Shown here: positions 54,089 through 64,000 of the stretch, in pieces
How the letters are laid out: each line of letters begins with the position of its first letter
Position numbering within the stretch: position 1 is the first letter of the stretch
Assembly (NCBI GenBank): GCA_964468185.1
Contig: CAYXTR010000022.1
Coordinates: 13,346 to 77,345 of the forward strand
DNA from: JANQFV01 sp964468185
Lineage (GTDB): Bacteria > Planctomycetota > Phycisphaerae > UBA1845 > Fen-1342
Direction: 5' to 3'
Length of the DNA: 64,000 nt
Made by a program: the position numbers and the translations under genes
The notes under the pieces: model-generated
Database searches by the model: none
What the model was told of the DNA's origin: nothing
The model's input: the letters and a program-made list of their open reading frames with translations, nothing else

Positions 54089-54219
54089 CGTGGTTCTCCT
54101 TCGGCAAGTGCGAGATTCTCGCGGGCGATCTCGATTCAGCTTCGACTTGTACTGTGGTTTTTAGCGTATTCGGACGTGCGCGCGAAGTGTTCGTGATTGA
54201 ATGGTCGACACCGAGAAGA

Positions 54220-54714
54220 TCAATCAGACGACGGGGCGCTCTCCGAGTCGCGACATGCCGCGTCCGGAGCGGGTACCATGAGCACGGGGCAGGGCGCACC
54301 CTCAACAACAGACTTGCTGACCGAGCCGACCGCCAGGCGGGTCAGTACGCCTGTGCCGTGCGTGCCGATTACGATGGCGTCAACCGCATGCGTCTTCGCG
54401 TACGCACAGATCCGTTCAGCGGGCGTGCCCAATTCGACCAAGGTGTGCACCGCGACATCGCCGGTGTCGAAGGCCTCGTCGACGAATTCCGCCATGCGTT
54501 GCCGTGCGGACGCGGCTTCCGGGAGTGGAGCAGGCTGTGGGGCCGTGCCGGTCGCGCCGGGCAGCGGCGGAGCCGGGGCGGCGGCCGTCGCGACGTGCAA
54601 TACATGCACCACGCCGCCGTAGGTTTCGGCCAGTGAGCGGGCATACTGGGCCGCGAGCGCCGCCAGCGGCGAGAAATCGGTCGGCAACAGGATCTCTTGG
54701 AATCTCGGGGGCAT
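54220..54714 (-). CDS. Universal stress protein, UspA family
   Basis: 164 aa. Starts MPPRFQEILLPTDFSPLA and ends with the ATP-binding motif GTHGTGVLTRLAVGSVSKSV, where the G-2-G-9-GS pattern is intact. An Ala/Pro-rich loop (about 45-65) is longer than usual. It lies 22 bp after the GNAT-nitrilase gene and is probably co-transcribed with it. Confidence 0.93.
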   Translation of the reverse strand: MPPRFQEILLPTDFSPLAALAAQYARSLAETYGGVVHVLHVATAAAPAPPLPGATGTAPQPAPLPEAASARQRMAEFVDEAFDTGDVAVHTLVELGTPAERICAYAKTHAVDAIVIGTHGTGVLTRLAVGSVSKSVVEGAPCPVLMVPAPDAACRDSESAPSSD

Positions 54715-54736
54715 CAGGTGGCCTCGCGGGGCGCCA

Positions 54737-56308
<1,572 letters not shown>

Positions 56309-56500
56309 GCTTTGTCCAGCCAAGAGAGCCCGTCAGTCCGGCGGAGGCAACCGTCGAATCGTAGCCGCAAACTCGGCGGCGGCAAAGCGTTGCGGGGTTT
56401 GGATAGCGATAACGGGCTCGGTAGCTGTCTATTGGAATGCGGCGAGGCCGGCGGCGGGTACCGTCGGCCTCGCGGTAGTTCGTGCTGTTTGCGCCGTGAA

Positions 56501-56809
56501 TCAGGCGCTCAGAGGCTCATTATCCGCACGCATCCGCTTGAGCAAACCGTGCAGGCGATCGAGCACGACACCGAGCTTATCCTCGGTTAGGTACGTGCCC
56601 GCCGCAATACGACGCTGAATGTCCTGGAGGCGTGGATCATCCAGCGTCTCCAGTGCCTCTCCGACCGTCAGGCCGCTCAGCTCGAGCTGGTCTTCCGGCC
56701 ACTCGACTACAGGAAGGGGTTCCTTCGATTCGGGCCGTTGAGGGGGATCGAACGGCAGCCGTGCCTCGACGGCCTTTGAATATCCGGCCATTGGCACCTG
56801 ATTCAACAT
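56501..56809 (-). CDS. Small FlgM-like protein
   Basis: 102 aa, start after GAGGTGA. Its C-terminal half (RLQDIQRRIAAGTYLTEDKL then GVVLDRLHGLLKRM) resembles the sigma28-binding region of the anti-sigma factor FlgM, with the I--GTY-T--K pattern. The N-terminal half is Pro/Glu-rich and probably disordered, also as in FlgM. No flagellar genes or sigma28 promoter lie in the window. An alternative is an unrelated small helical regulator. Confidence 0.45.
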   Translation of the reverse strand: MLNQVPMAGYSKAVEARLPFDPPQRPESKEPLPVVEWPEDQLELSGLTVGEALETLDDPRLQDIQRRIAAGTYLTEDKLGVVLDRLHGLLKRMRADNEPLSA

Positions 56810-57452
56810 GAGTCACCTCGCATCTGGCTCGCTGGCCGCCCGGGGCGGCACTTGTTCCCGGCATGCCAGCCGCACATCTTTAGGCGTCCGTGCCTGGTGG
56901 TGTGCGGGCCTGGTGCCCTCGAAACCTCTACACGCGCAAGCGCGTGCCCTCTACCCGCACTTATCGCCGGCTACGCCGCGCGGACTTGTTGGTTTTTCTC
57001 CTGACAAGTGCATGACAAGGCTGTCATAAACCCTTGTTTTAGCTACATTTGATCCACATTAACATCACACACGGGCACACATGTTAAGATGGGTAAAATA
57101 GTCCCTGAGACCTGTCGTTTTTGCAACCGAAACGGGCCGAAAGAAATTGTGAGCAAAAACTGCGCGGGGCGCACTGGCCGCGCTTTCGGGCGATGGGCTG
57201 GGAGCGGACGGGAGCGGCACGCCGCTGAGGACCGGGAGGCTAGCGGTTTGGCAGGGGGGATTTCGGTTACGGGAAGCCGAGCGGCTCGCGCGAGATGGCG
57301 GGGCCTGCTTTGCTAGCGTGCGCTGCGTTCTCTATGATGCCGCGGATTAACGCGCTGGAGCGGGGCTGATCCGCCTGCCGATGCGGACAGGCAGGGAACG
57401 TCCCGTTCGGGCTGGAAGTACAACCACTAAGAGAGAAACTGCGAGGACCGCA
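56810..57452. promoter_or_regulatory. Long divergent region between FlgM-like gene and glyS
   Basis: 643 bp without a gene. Features seen are a 6-bp hairpin CACGCG-CAAG-CGCGTG (56931-56946), and in the AT-rich centre a dyad TTAACAT / ATGTTAA (57059-57065 and 57081-57087). The AT-rich part (about 57000-57110) is the likely promoter zone. No T-box motif for glyS was recognised. Confidence 0.35.
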
Positions 57453-59219
57453 ATGGCCGCCGACACCGCTCTGATGGACAAACTGACTGCGCTCTGCAAA
57501 CGCCGGGGGTTTATCTACCAATCGAGCGAGATCTACGGCGGCATTGGGGGCTTCTGGGACTACGGGCCGTTGGGCGTGGAGCTGAAGCGGAACATCAAGA
57601 ATGTCTGGTGGCAGGACATGGTGGGCAATCCGCCGGACGGGCCGGATGGCAAAGAGATCGAGATGGTGGGCGTGGACTGCTCGATTATCATGAACCCGCG
57701 GGTGTGGGAAGCGAGCGGGCACGTGGGGGGCTTCAGCGATCCGATGGTGGACTGCAAGGCGTGCAAGAAGCGTTTTCGGGCCGACCAACTCAAGACCGTC
57801 TCGGTGTTGCCGAAGGGAAGTGTCCGCAACTGGAACGAGGCGGAGACCGGGACTCAGAAACCTCAGGTGGACTCGGAACCGGAGCGCGAAACAACCGTAT
57901 GTGTGCAACTCGATATCGGTGGCGTTGCAGATCAGGCCGCCAGCGGCGTCCGAGCCTTTGCCAAGCAGCACAACATTGCTGCATTGAAGCAGTTTGGCAC
58001 ACACGGACCTGAGTTCACGAATGACGACGTGCTCTTCTTCCAGGGTCGCGGCAACGCGAAGGACTCGGACCCAGAGCAGCACGACTTCGAGTGCCTACTG
58101 CAGCCGTTGCTCAACCCCTCGCGAGCGATCCCTTGCCGACCGTGCCCGGCGTGCCACGCCGAGAATAGTCTCACCGAGCCGCGTGAGTTCAACCTGATGT
58201 TCATGACGTACGTCGGTGCGCTGGTTGATGAAGACAGCAAGGCATATTTGCGGCCGGAGACGGCGCAGGGGATTTTTGCGAACTATCAGAACGTGGTCGA
58301 CACGACGCGGGTAAAGGTGCCGTTCGGCATCGCGCAGGTCGGCAAGTCGTTCCGCAATGAGATCAACCCGCGCAACTATACCTTCCGCTCACGCGAGTTT
58401 GAGCAGATGGAGATTGAGTTTTTCTGTCGCGACGAAGACTCGATGGAGTGGTACGAATTCTGGCGGAACGTGCGGTACAACTGGTACGTCAACCTGGGGC
58501 TGCAAAGCTCGAAGCTGCGGCTGCGCGACCAGACGGACGACGAACTGGCGCATTACTCGAAGGCATGTGCGGACATCGAGTACCTCTTCCCGTTCTCTGA
58601 TGAGTTTCAAGAGCTGGAGGGGGTCGCCCATCGTGGATGCTACGACTTGTCGCAGCATCAGAAGCACAGCGGCCGCGAGCTCTCGTATTTCGATGACGAC
58701 ATGTGGGAGCGTGACAAGGAGAAGTTTGCCGACAAGAGCAAGGATGAACAAAAGGAAATCAAGAACCAGCCCCCCTACCGCTATCTGCCGACCGTGATCG
58801 AGCCATCGGCCGGCGCTGACCGGGCGGCACTGGCGTTCCTGTGCGAGGCGTACACCGAGGACGAGGCGCCCGATGAGAAGGGCAAGATGCAAACGCGGAC
58901 GGTGATGAAGTTTCACCCGAAGTTGGCCCCCATCAAGGTCGCCGTCTTCCCGCTGGTGAAGAAGGAAGGCATGCCCGAGATCGCCCAGGCGATTTACAAG
59001 GACTGCAAGCGGCACATGAACGCCTTCTACGACGACAAGGGTGCGGTCGGGCGGCGTTATCGGCGGCAGGACGAGGTGGGTACGCCGTTCTGCGTGACGG
59101 TCGACGGCGACACCCTGGAGAATGGGACGGTGACGATCCGCAATCGCGATTCGCTGGAGCAGGTGCGGGTGAACAAGGACCAGGTGCGGGCGTGGCTGCT
59201 GGAGAAGCTGGCACTGTAG
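57453..59219 (+). CDS. glyS: Glycyl-tRNA synthetase, single-chain class II type
   Basis: 588 aa from ATG 57453 after GAGGA. Charges tRNA-Gly. Class II motifs: GGFWDYGPLGVELKRNIKN near the N terminus, GKSFRNEINPRNYTFRSREFEQMEIE (motif 2 region) and IEPSAGADRAALAFL (motif 3). The C-terminal anticodon-binding domain follows (PIKVAVFPLVKKEGM). Between Cys101-x2-Cys104 and LTEPREFNLMF a segment of about 130 residues is present, longer than in shorter bacterial enzymes, with three Cys (228, 231, 234). Ordinary single-chain forms are about 460-510 aa. The symbol covers the homodimeric type. Confidence 0.94.
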   Translation: MAADTALMDKLTALCKRRGFIYQSSEIYGGIGGFWDYGPLGVELKRNIKNVWWQDMVGNPPDGPDGKEIEMVGVDCSIIMNPRVWEASGHVGGFSDPMVDCKACKKRFRADQLKTVSVLPKGSVRNWNEAETGTQKPQVDSEPERETTVCVQLDIGGVADQAASGVRAFAKQHNIAALKQFGTHGPEFTNDDVLFFQGRGNAKDSDPEQHDFECLLQPLLNPSRAIPCRPCPACHAENSLTEPREFNLMFMTYVGALVDEDSKAYLRPETAQGIFANYQNVVDTTRVKVPFGIAQVGKSFRNEINPRNYTFRSREFEQMEIEFFCRDEDSMEWYEFWRNVRYNWYVNLGLQSSKLRLRDQTDDELAHYSKACADIEYLFPFSDEFQELEGVAHRGCYDLSQHQKHSGRELSYFDDDMWERDKEKFADKSKDEQKEIKNQPPYRYLPTVIEPSAGADRAALAFLCEAYTEDEAPDEKGKMQTRTVMKFHPKLAPIKVAVFPLVKKEGMPEIAQAIYKDCKRHMNAFYDDKGAVGRRYRRQDEVGTPFCVTVDGDTLENGTVTIRNRDSLEQVRVNKDQVRAWLLEKLAL

Positions 59220-59220
59220 G

Positions 59221-59316
59221 CGTGGGAACGTGGGAACGTGGGAACGTGGGAACGTGGGAGCGTGGGAGCGTGGGAACGTGGGAACGTGGGAACGTGGGAA
59301 CGTGGGAACGTGGGAA
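59221..59316. repeat. Tandem array of 12 copies of an 8-bp unit
   Basis: Unit CGTGGGAA repeated 12 times (96 bp); units 5 and 6 are CGTGGGAG. The array begins two bases after the glycyl-tRNA synthetase stop codon. It translates on the minus strand as a repeating Pro-Thr-Phe-Pro-like series but no real gene uses it. The rest of 59317-59699 is non-coding except for the promoter below. Confidence 0.95.
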
Positions 59317-59452
59317 CGTTCGGATTGTAATGTGGTCAAGTGCATCGCAGGGGGCTCCATCTGTTTCTCGCGGTTCTGGCAGGCCACGCTGAGAGGGGGT
59401 TGATCTGTTGGGCCGCCCGAGCGGCGCGGCCCCGGCGGGCTCGGCGATCCGC

Positions 59453-59482
59453 TTTTACTTCCTGTGAATCATGGTATGATTC
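59453..59482 (+). promoter_or_regulatory. Promoter with overlapping palindrome, upstream of the ACD gene
   Basis: TTTTAC (59453-59458), 16-bp spacer, TATGAT (59475-59480). The -10 box lies inside the dyad GAATCAT-GGT-ATGATTC (59466-59482), which fits an operator blocking the promoter. The transcript would have a leader of about 210 nt. Confidence 0.4.
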
Positions 59483-59699
59483 TTGCTTCTCACGAATGGT
59501 GACCGCCCTGCCCTACTACATGCAGCCGGTTGCCGGCGTGGCGGGGGAATGGCGTTGCGTGTCGCCGACAGCCGATCGGTGTGGCCCCAGAAGCTGAGAA
59601 TGCGGCCGGCGATGCCTTGAACCTGACAGCACGCGTTGGCGGTACCGGCGTCCCGGAACGGGCCGATGCCTGGAAGATTTCCCGCAGGAGTTGTGTGAC

Positions 59700-61859
59700 A
59701 TGCCCCAGACTGCTTCCGTAGCTGACGTACCCGCAGCCGAAACTGTTGACCTCGAGCCGCTGTTCGCACCGCAGTCCATCGCGGTGGTCGGCGCTTCGCG
59801 GACGCCCGGCTCGGTTGGTAACGCGATCATGACGAATTTGATCGCGGGCGGGTTCACCGGCGTTATTTATCCGGTCAATCCGAAGGCGAAGAGCATCCTC
59901 GGAAACCGGTGCGTGCCCAATCCGGATGCGATTGATGAGACCGTGGACCTGGGCGTGATTGTCGTGCCCGCGAAGTTCATTCCGGGCATCATCGATTCGA
60001 TGTCGAGTCGCGGCACCAAGCACTTCGTCGTCATCTCGGCGGGGTTCAAGGAAGTCGGCGGTGAGGGCGTCGAGCGTGAGCAGCAGCTTAAGCAAATCGC
60101 GCAGGAGCGTGGTCTGACGATCGTGGGCCCCAATTGCCTCGGGATCATCAATACGGCGCCGACGGTGGCGATGAATGCGACATTCGGCCGCGGCATGCCG
60201 AACGCCGGCCCGTTCGGGTTGATCAGCCAGAGTGGCGCTTTGTGCACGGCGTTGCTGGACTATGCGAAGGGCGTGGGTATCGGCTTCTCACGTTTCGTGA
60301 GCTTCGGCAACAAGGCCGCGGTGCAGGAAACGGACCTGCTGCTGGCACTGGCGTCGGATCCGTTCACGAAGGCGATCCTGATGTACGTCGAGGAGCTGTC
60401 GCACGGGCAGCGGTTTATCGAGACCTGCCACCGAATCACACACGGCACCAATCCGAAGCCGATCATCGCCATCAAGACCGGGCGCACGCAGGAAGGGGCT
60501 GCGGCCGCCGCTTCGCACACGGGTTCGCTGGCTGGCTCAGACGAAGTCTACGACGCGGTGCTGGGTCAGGCGGGCGTATTGCGCGTGGATTCGGTCAAGG
60601 AACTGTTCGATTCGGCGGAGGTGTTTCTCGATCCGTCGCTGCCGGCGGGGCGCAAGACAGCGGTAGTAACGAATGCCGGCGGGCCGGGCATCATGGCCAC
60701 CGATGCCTGCATTCGCAACAAGATGACGCTGCCGAAATTCCAGGAGTACACGCTCAAGTCACTGCGCTATCAGCTACCGCCGACGGCCAGTCTGAAAAAC
60801 CCGGTGGATGTAATCGGGGATGCCAAGCACGATCGTTACCGGGCGGCCCTGGACGCCGTCTCGTCGGACGAGAATACCGATCAGATCATGGTCATCGTCA
60901 CGCCGCAGACGATGACGGATGTCACCGAGATCGCGGAGGTGATTCGTGAGACCAAGAGTTTCTGCGGCAAGCCGATCGTGGCGTGCATGATGGGACTGGT
61001 TGACATGTCTTCGGGCGTGGAACTGCTCCGCAAAGGTGGCGTACCGACGTATGCGTTTCCGGAGGATGCGATGCGCGCGATGGCGGCCAAATGCAGCTTC
61101 GCCGAATGGACGCGTCAGCCGCAGCTTCAGTACCCTGACTACGACGTCGATCGTGAGGCGGCGAAGAACATCCTGGATGAGGAGTTGGGTGCCGGCCGCA
61201 ATACACTGGTCGAACTGAAGGCGCTCGAGGTATTCCGCCATTACGGGTTCCCGATCGTTCCATATGCGTTGGCGACTTCTGCGGACGAGGCGGCGAAGGC
61301 GGCAGCGGACATCGGCTTCCCGGTCGTCATGAAGATCTCCGGCCCGAAGATCCTGCACAAGACGGATGTGGGCGGTGTGCGGCTCAAGCTTCAGGACGAG
61401 GAAAGCGTTCGCACGGCGTATGAAGAGATGGTCGCTGCCGTCAAAGACAAGATGGGGGCCGATGTCGAGATCTGGGGCGTATTGGTGCAGAAGATGCTCG
61501 ACCCCGGCAAGGAGATCATCCTGGGCATGACGCGCGACCCGAATATGGGGCCGCTGCTCATGTTCGGCCTCGGCGGTATTTATACCGAAGCGTTGAAGGA
61601 CGTGGCGTTCCGCCTGGCGCCGATTGGTCGAAATGTGGCTGGTGAGATGATCAAGTCGATCCGGTCGTACAAGCTGCTGGAGGGGGTGCGCGGCGAGAAG
61701 CCTTCTGACATCGATGCGATTGCGGCGTGCCTGATGCGGCTTTCGCAACTGGTCACGGATCACCCGCGGATCAAGGAACTGGACATAAACCCGCTGATGG
61801 TCTACCCGCGTGGTGAAGGCGCGATGGTGGCCGATGCGCGTTTGATTCTGACGGAGTAG
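59700..61859 (+). CDS. ADP-forming acyl-CoA/acetyl-CoA synthetase (fused alpha-beta)
   Basis: 719 aa from ATG 59700, nine bases after AGGAG (a TTG nine bases earlier is possible). N-terminal CoA-binding Rossmann domain (IAVVGASRTPGSVGNAIM), the succinyl-CoA-ligase-like alpha module with catalytic phospho-His273 in ASHTGSLAG, and a C-terminal ATP-grasp domain (HKTDVGGVRLKL; GPLLMFGLGGIYTE; ELDINPLMVYPRG). Converts acyl-CoA plus ADP and phosphate into acid, CoA and ATP, or the reverse. The CoA-transferase/GNAT gene follows 130 bp later and is likely a functional partner. Confidence 0.94.
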   Translation: MPQTASVADVPAAETVDLEPLFAPQSIAVVGASRTPGSVGNAIMTNLIAGGFTGVIYPVNPKAKSILGNRCVPNPDAIDETVDLGVIVVPAKFIPGIIDSMSSRGTKHFVVISAGFKEVGGEGVEREQQLKQIAQERGLTIVGPNCLGIINTAPTVAMNATFGRGMPNAGPFGLISQSGALCTALLDYAKGVGIGFSRFVSFGNKAAVQETDLLLALASDPFTKAILMYVEELSHGQRFIETCHRITHGTNPKPIIAIKTGRTQEGAAAAASHTGSLAGSDEVYDAVLGQAGVLRVDSVKELFDSAEVFLDPSLPAGRKTAVVTNAGGPGIMATDACIRNKMTLPKFQEYTLKSLRYQLPPTASLKNPVDVIGDAKHDRYRAALDAVSSDENTDQIMVIVTPQTMTDVTEIAEVIRETKSFCGKPIVACMMGLVDMSSGVELLRKGGVPTYAFPEDAMRAMAAKCSFAEWTRQPQLQYPDYDVDREAAKNILDEELGAGRNTLVELKALEVFRHYGFPIVPYALATSADEAAKAAADIGFPVVMKISGPKILHKTDVGGVRLKLQDEESVRTAYEEMVAAVKDKMGADVEIWGVLVQKMLDPGKEIILGMTRDPNMGPLLMFGLGGIYTEALKDVAFRLAPIGRNVAGEMIKSIRSYKLLEGVRGEKPSDIDAIAACLMRLSQLVTDHPRIKELDINPLMVYPRGEGAMVADARLILTE

Positions 61860-61989
61860 CTCGGGTCGAAGACTGCGTGGCTTAAGCCGCGACGACCTCA
61901 GGCTCGGAGGCCTGAGCCCGTGAAAGCGTATCGACCCGCATGGGAACCAGGTCTGATGTATGTATGCTGACGTAACGGAGAAGTGACCG

Positions 61990-63861
61990 ATGCCCGACAA
62001 ATGGCGTGAGCGGCACGCGGACAAACTGATGTCCGCCGAGCAGGCGATTCGTAAAATCCGGCCCGGCGATCGGGTGTTCGTGGGTTCGGCGTGTGGCGAG
62101 CCGCAGGAACTCGTGCGCGTGATGGCTGAAGCCGGTGACAGTTTCACCGATACCGAAGTCGTCCACGTGCTGACGCTGGGCGTTGCGCCATATGCACAGC
62201 CGAAGTACGCGCAAAACTTCCGCCCCAATGCGTTCTTCATCGGTAACGCCGTGCGTGACGCAGTCAACCAGGCGCGGGCCGACTACACGCCGATCTTCCT
62301 GTCGCAGGTTCCGGGCCTGTTCAAGTCACGCCGCGTCGCCATGGATGTGGCGCTGATTGCGGTCAGTCCGCCGGACGACTATGGCAATTGCAGCCTGGGC
62401 GTATCGGTGGATATCACGAAGGCTGCGGCGGAATCGGCCAAGACGATTATTGCCCAGGTGAATCGGAACATGCCGCGGGCTCACGGCGACTGCTTCATCA
62501 ACGTGAGTCAGATTGACTGCCTGGTAGAGCACGATGAGCCGTTGCTCGAATGGCCGGCTGGCGATGACACAGACGACATCAACAAACGCATCGCGGCGAA
62601 CCTGGCGCGACTGGTGCCGGACGGGGCCACGTTGCAGCTTGGCATCGGTCGCATTCCGGATGCCGTCCTGGCCCAACTGACGGAGAAGAACGATCTGGGC
62701 ATCCATACGGAGATGTTCTCGGACGGCGTACTGAAGTTGGCGGAGCGTGGCGTGATCACGGGCCGGCACAAGACGCTGAATCCGGGCAAGATTGTCGGGA
62801 GTTTTGCGGCGGGCAGCCAGGAACTGTTCGAGTTCATGCATGACAACCCAATGGTGGAGATGCACCCCTCGGACTACACCAACCATCCGATGGTCATCAG
62901 TGCGCATGACAACATGGTCGCCATCAATGCAGCCCTGGAAGTCGACCTGACCGGCCAGGTGGTGGCCGATTCGTTGGGACAGCTTCTCTACAGCGGTATC
63001 GGTGGTCATGCCGACTTCATCCGTGGCGCGGCGCTGGCCAAGAACGGCAAGCCGATTATCGCGATTCCGAGCACGGCGGAGACGCCGGAGGGTGTACGGT
63101 CACGTATTGTCGCGACGCTTCAGGAGGGGGCCGGCGTAATCACGACGCGTGGCGATACGCACTATGTGGTCACGGAGTACGGCATTGCCTTCCTGCACGG
63201 TAAGACGATGCGCGAGCGAGCGATGTCACTGATCAGTGTGGCGCATCCGGACTTCCGCAGTGAGCTGCTGCACGCGGCCAAGCGCAGGCGCATCGTGTAC
63301 CCGAACCAGATCATGCCGCCGGTACAGGCCCCCTATCCCGCCCAGTACGAGGAAACGGTCGCGCTGCGCGATGGATCGCAGATCTTCGTGCGGCCGATTC
63401 GACCCGACGATGAGTCGATGATGCGGGAGATGTTCTACGACTTCAGTGAGCAAACGAAGTATCTGCGATACCACGCGGCACTGAAGTCCATGCCGCACAA
63501 CAAGCTCCAGGTCTTCTGCACGGTCGATTACACGAGTGAGATGGCGATCATCGCCATCTATGGTCCGCCCGGTGAGGAGCGCGTTGTCGGCGTGGCCCGG
63601 TACATGACGGATGCGGAGGGCGACTCGGCCGAAGTCGCCTTCACGGTAGCGGACGACTGGCAGCGGAAAGGGCTGGGTTCGTACTTTTTCAACCGGCTGG
63701 TGCAGATCGGCCGGGAACAGGGCATTCGGACATTCAGTGCCTACGTTCTGGTCGAGAACAGCGGTATGTTGAAGATCTTCCACCGTTCGGGCCTGGTCGT
63801 GGAGACGGTGAACGAAGGCGAGGTGGTGCGCGTCGAGATGAAGTTGCCGGAGGCAGAATAG
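61990..63861 (+). CDS. Acetyl-CoA hydrolase/transferase fused to a GNAT domain
   Basis: 623 aa, start after ACGGAG. Residues 1-440 are a CoA-transferase family I domain (RPGDRVFVGSACGEPQELV; GATLQLGIGRIPDAVLAQL; likely catalytic Glu241 in HTEMFSDGV; GGHADFIRGAALAKNGKPI). From about 465 a complete GNAT acetyltransferase domain is present (VRPIRPDDESMMREM; EVAFTVADDWQRKGLGSYFF). The CoA-transferase-GNAT layout recurs in bacteria and may tie acyl-CoA turnover to protein acetylation; that link is inference. The region 61860-61989 has a 7-bp CTCAGGC/GCCTGAG hairpin. Confidence 0.93.
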   Translation: MPDKWRERHADKLMSAEQAIRKIRPGDRVFVGSACGEPQELVRVMAEAGDSFTDTEVVHVLTLGVAPYAQPKYAQNFRPNAFFIGNAVRDAVNQARADYTPIFLSQVPGLFKSRRVAMDVALIAVSPPDDYGNCSLGVSVDITKAAAESAKTIIAQVNRNMPRAHGDCFINVSQIDCLVEHDEPLLEWPAGDDTDDINKRIAANLARLVPDGATLQLGIGRIPDAVLAQLTEKNDLGIHTEMFSDGVLKLAERGVITGRHKTLNPGKIVGSFAAGSQELFEFMHDNPMVEMHPSDYTNHPMVISAHDNMVAINAALEVDLTGQVVADSLGQLLYSGIGGHADFIRGAALAKNGKPIIAIPSTAETPEGVRSRIVATLQEGAGVITTRGDTHYVVTEYGIAFLHGKTMRERAMSLISVAHPDFRSELLHAAKRRRIVYPNQIMPPVQAPYPAQYEETVALRDGSQIFVRPIRPDDESMMREMFYDFSEQTKYLRYHAALKSMPHNKLQVFCTVDYTSEMAIIAIYGPPGEERVVGVARYMTDAEGDSAEVAFTVADDWQRKGLGSYFFNRLVQIGREQGIRTFSAYVLVENSGMLKIFHRSGLVVETVNEGEVVRVEMKLPEAE

Positions 63862-64000
63862 GCGACACGATGACGCTTGAGTGCCTGCGGCTCCCGTCGC
63901 AGTCACTCCCTCGCAAGCTGGAGGAACCCAGGACTGAATGAGCACCGGGTAGGCGGGGGCCTTGTGGCCCCGGCGTTCCACCAGGTGCCCCGCCCAGTGC
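63862..64000. other. Window end, no gene
   Basis: Only short shadow frames. A GGGGCC-TTGT-GGCCCC hairpin near 63957-63972 might end the CoA-transferase transcript. The first 73 bases of the window likewise show no gene. Confidence 0.35.

Noticed and set aside
57090..57450. T-box leader ahead of glycyl-tRNA synthetase
   Set aside because: The conserved antiterminator sequence (TGGNACCGCG-like) is absent and no terminator follows.
59192..59392. Repeat-coded small proteins across the 8-bp array
   Set aside because: The frames consist only of the repeated unit, have no ribosome-binding site and start inside the synthetase gene.

Overview
The window is a GC-rich stretch of a Gram-negative bacterium that most resembles a planctomycete, probably a Phycisphaerae-type lineage. 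That placement is inferred from family content: dockerin-like tails ending in VDFDDI-PFV, a PEP-CTERM anchored protein, a GNAT-nitrilase fusion and a BatD/BatE pair. No rRNA or other phylogenetic marker is present to settle it.

Region 1 (74-23185, minus strand) is one long type II secretion operon read gspF-G-H-I-J-K, then a PilM/PilN fusion, a PilO/GspM-like gene, and last a 14.2 kb gspD. The secretin is about 4,744 residues. It carries roughly 45 copies of the secretin N-domain fold instead of the usual three or so, many with Arg/Gly-rich loops. The minor pseudopilins are also enlarged and carry acidic or Gly/Arg-rich additions. No gspE, gspC or prepilin peptidase gene lies in the window.

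Region 2 (23.4-33 kb) is mostly housekeeping: a DEAD-box-type RNA helicase, a DUF6941 protein, batD-batE, a PEP-CTERM protein that looks like a secreted pyroglutamyl-peptidase-fold protein, prfB with its programmed +1 frameshift, metK with a clear sigma70-type promoter, a small ArsC-like protein with an in-frame UGA that is probably selenocysteine, and a histidinol-phosphatase-like gene. Region 3 (33.3-39.8 kb) holds two tandem gingipain-like C25 proteases, each with a signal peptide and a dockerin-like tail and each followed by a terminator. They are plausible clients of the secretion system.

Region 4 (40-45 kb) is accessory: tRNA-Ser(GCU), a kinase gene remnant, a SWIM/SNF2 helicase with different codon use, and tRNA-Thr(UGU). 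Region 5 (45-54 kb) is signalling and envelope: a chemoreceptor with a duplicated sensor module, a hybrid histidine kinase with a degenerate receiver plus a NarL-type regulator, a structured leader ending in an intrinsic terminator ahead of a lipoprotein GH105-like hydrolase, and a DUF4190 protein. Region 6 (54-64 kb) has a universal stress protein, the GNAT-nitrilase fusion, a FlgM-like small protein, glycyl-tRNA synthetase with a long insertion, an 8-bp tandem repeat array, an ADP-forming acyl-CoA synthetase, and a CoA-transferase/GNAT fusion. The last two probably act together in acyl-CoA/acetate interconversion.

The strongest leads are the giant secretin system, the UGA-containing ArsC-like gene, the structured terminator leader at 51.7-51.95 kb, and the PEP-CTERM peptidase.
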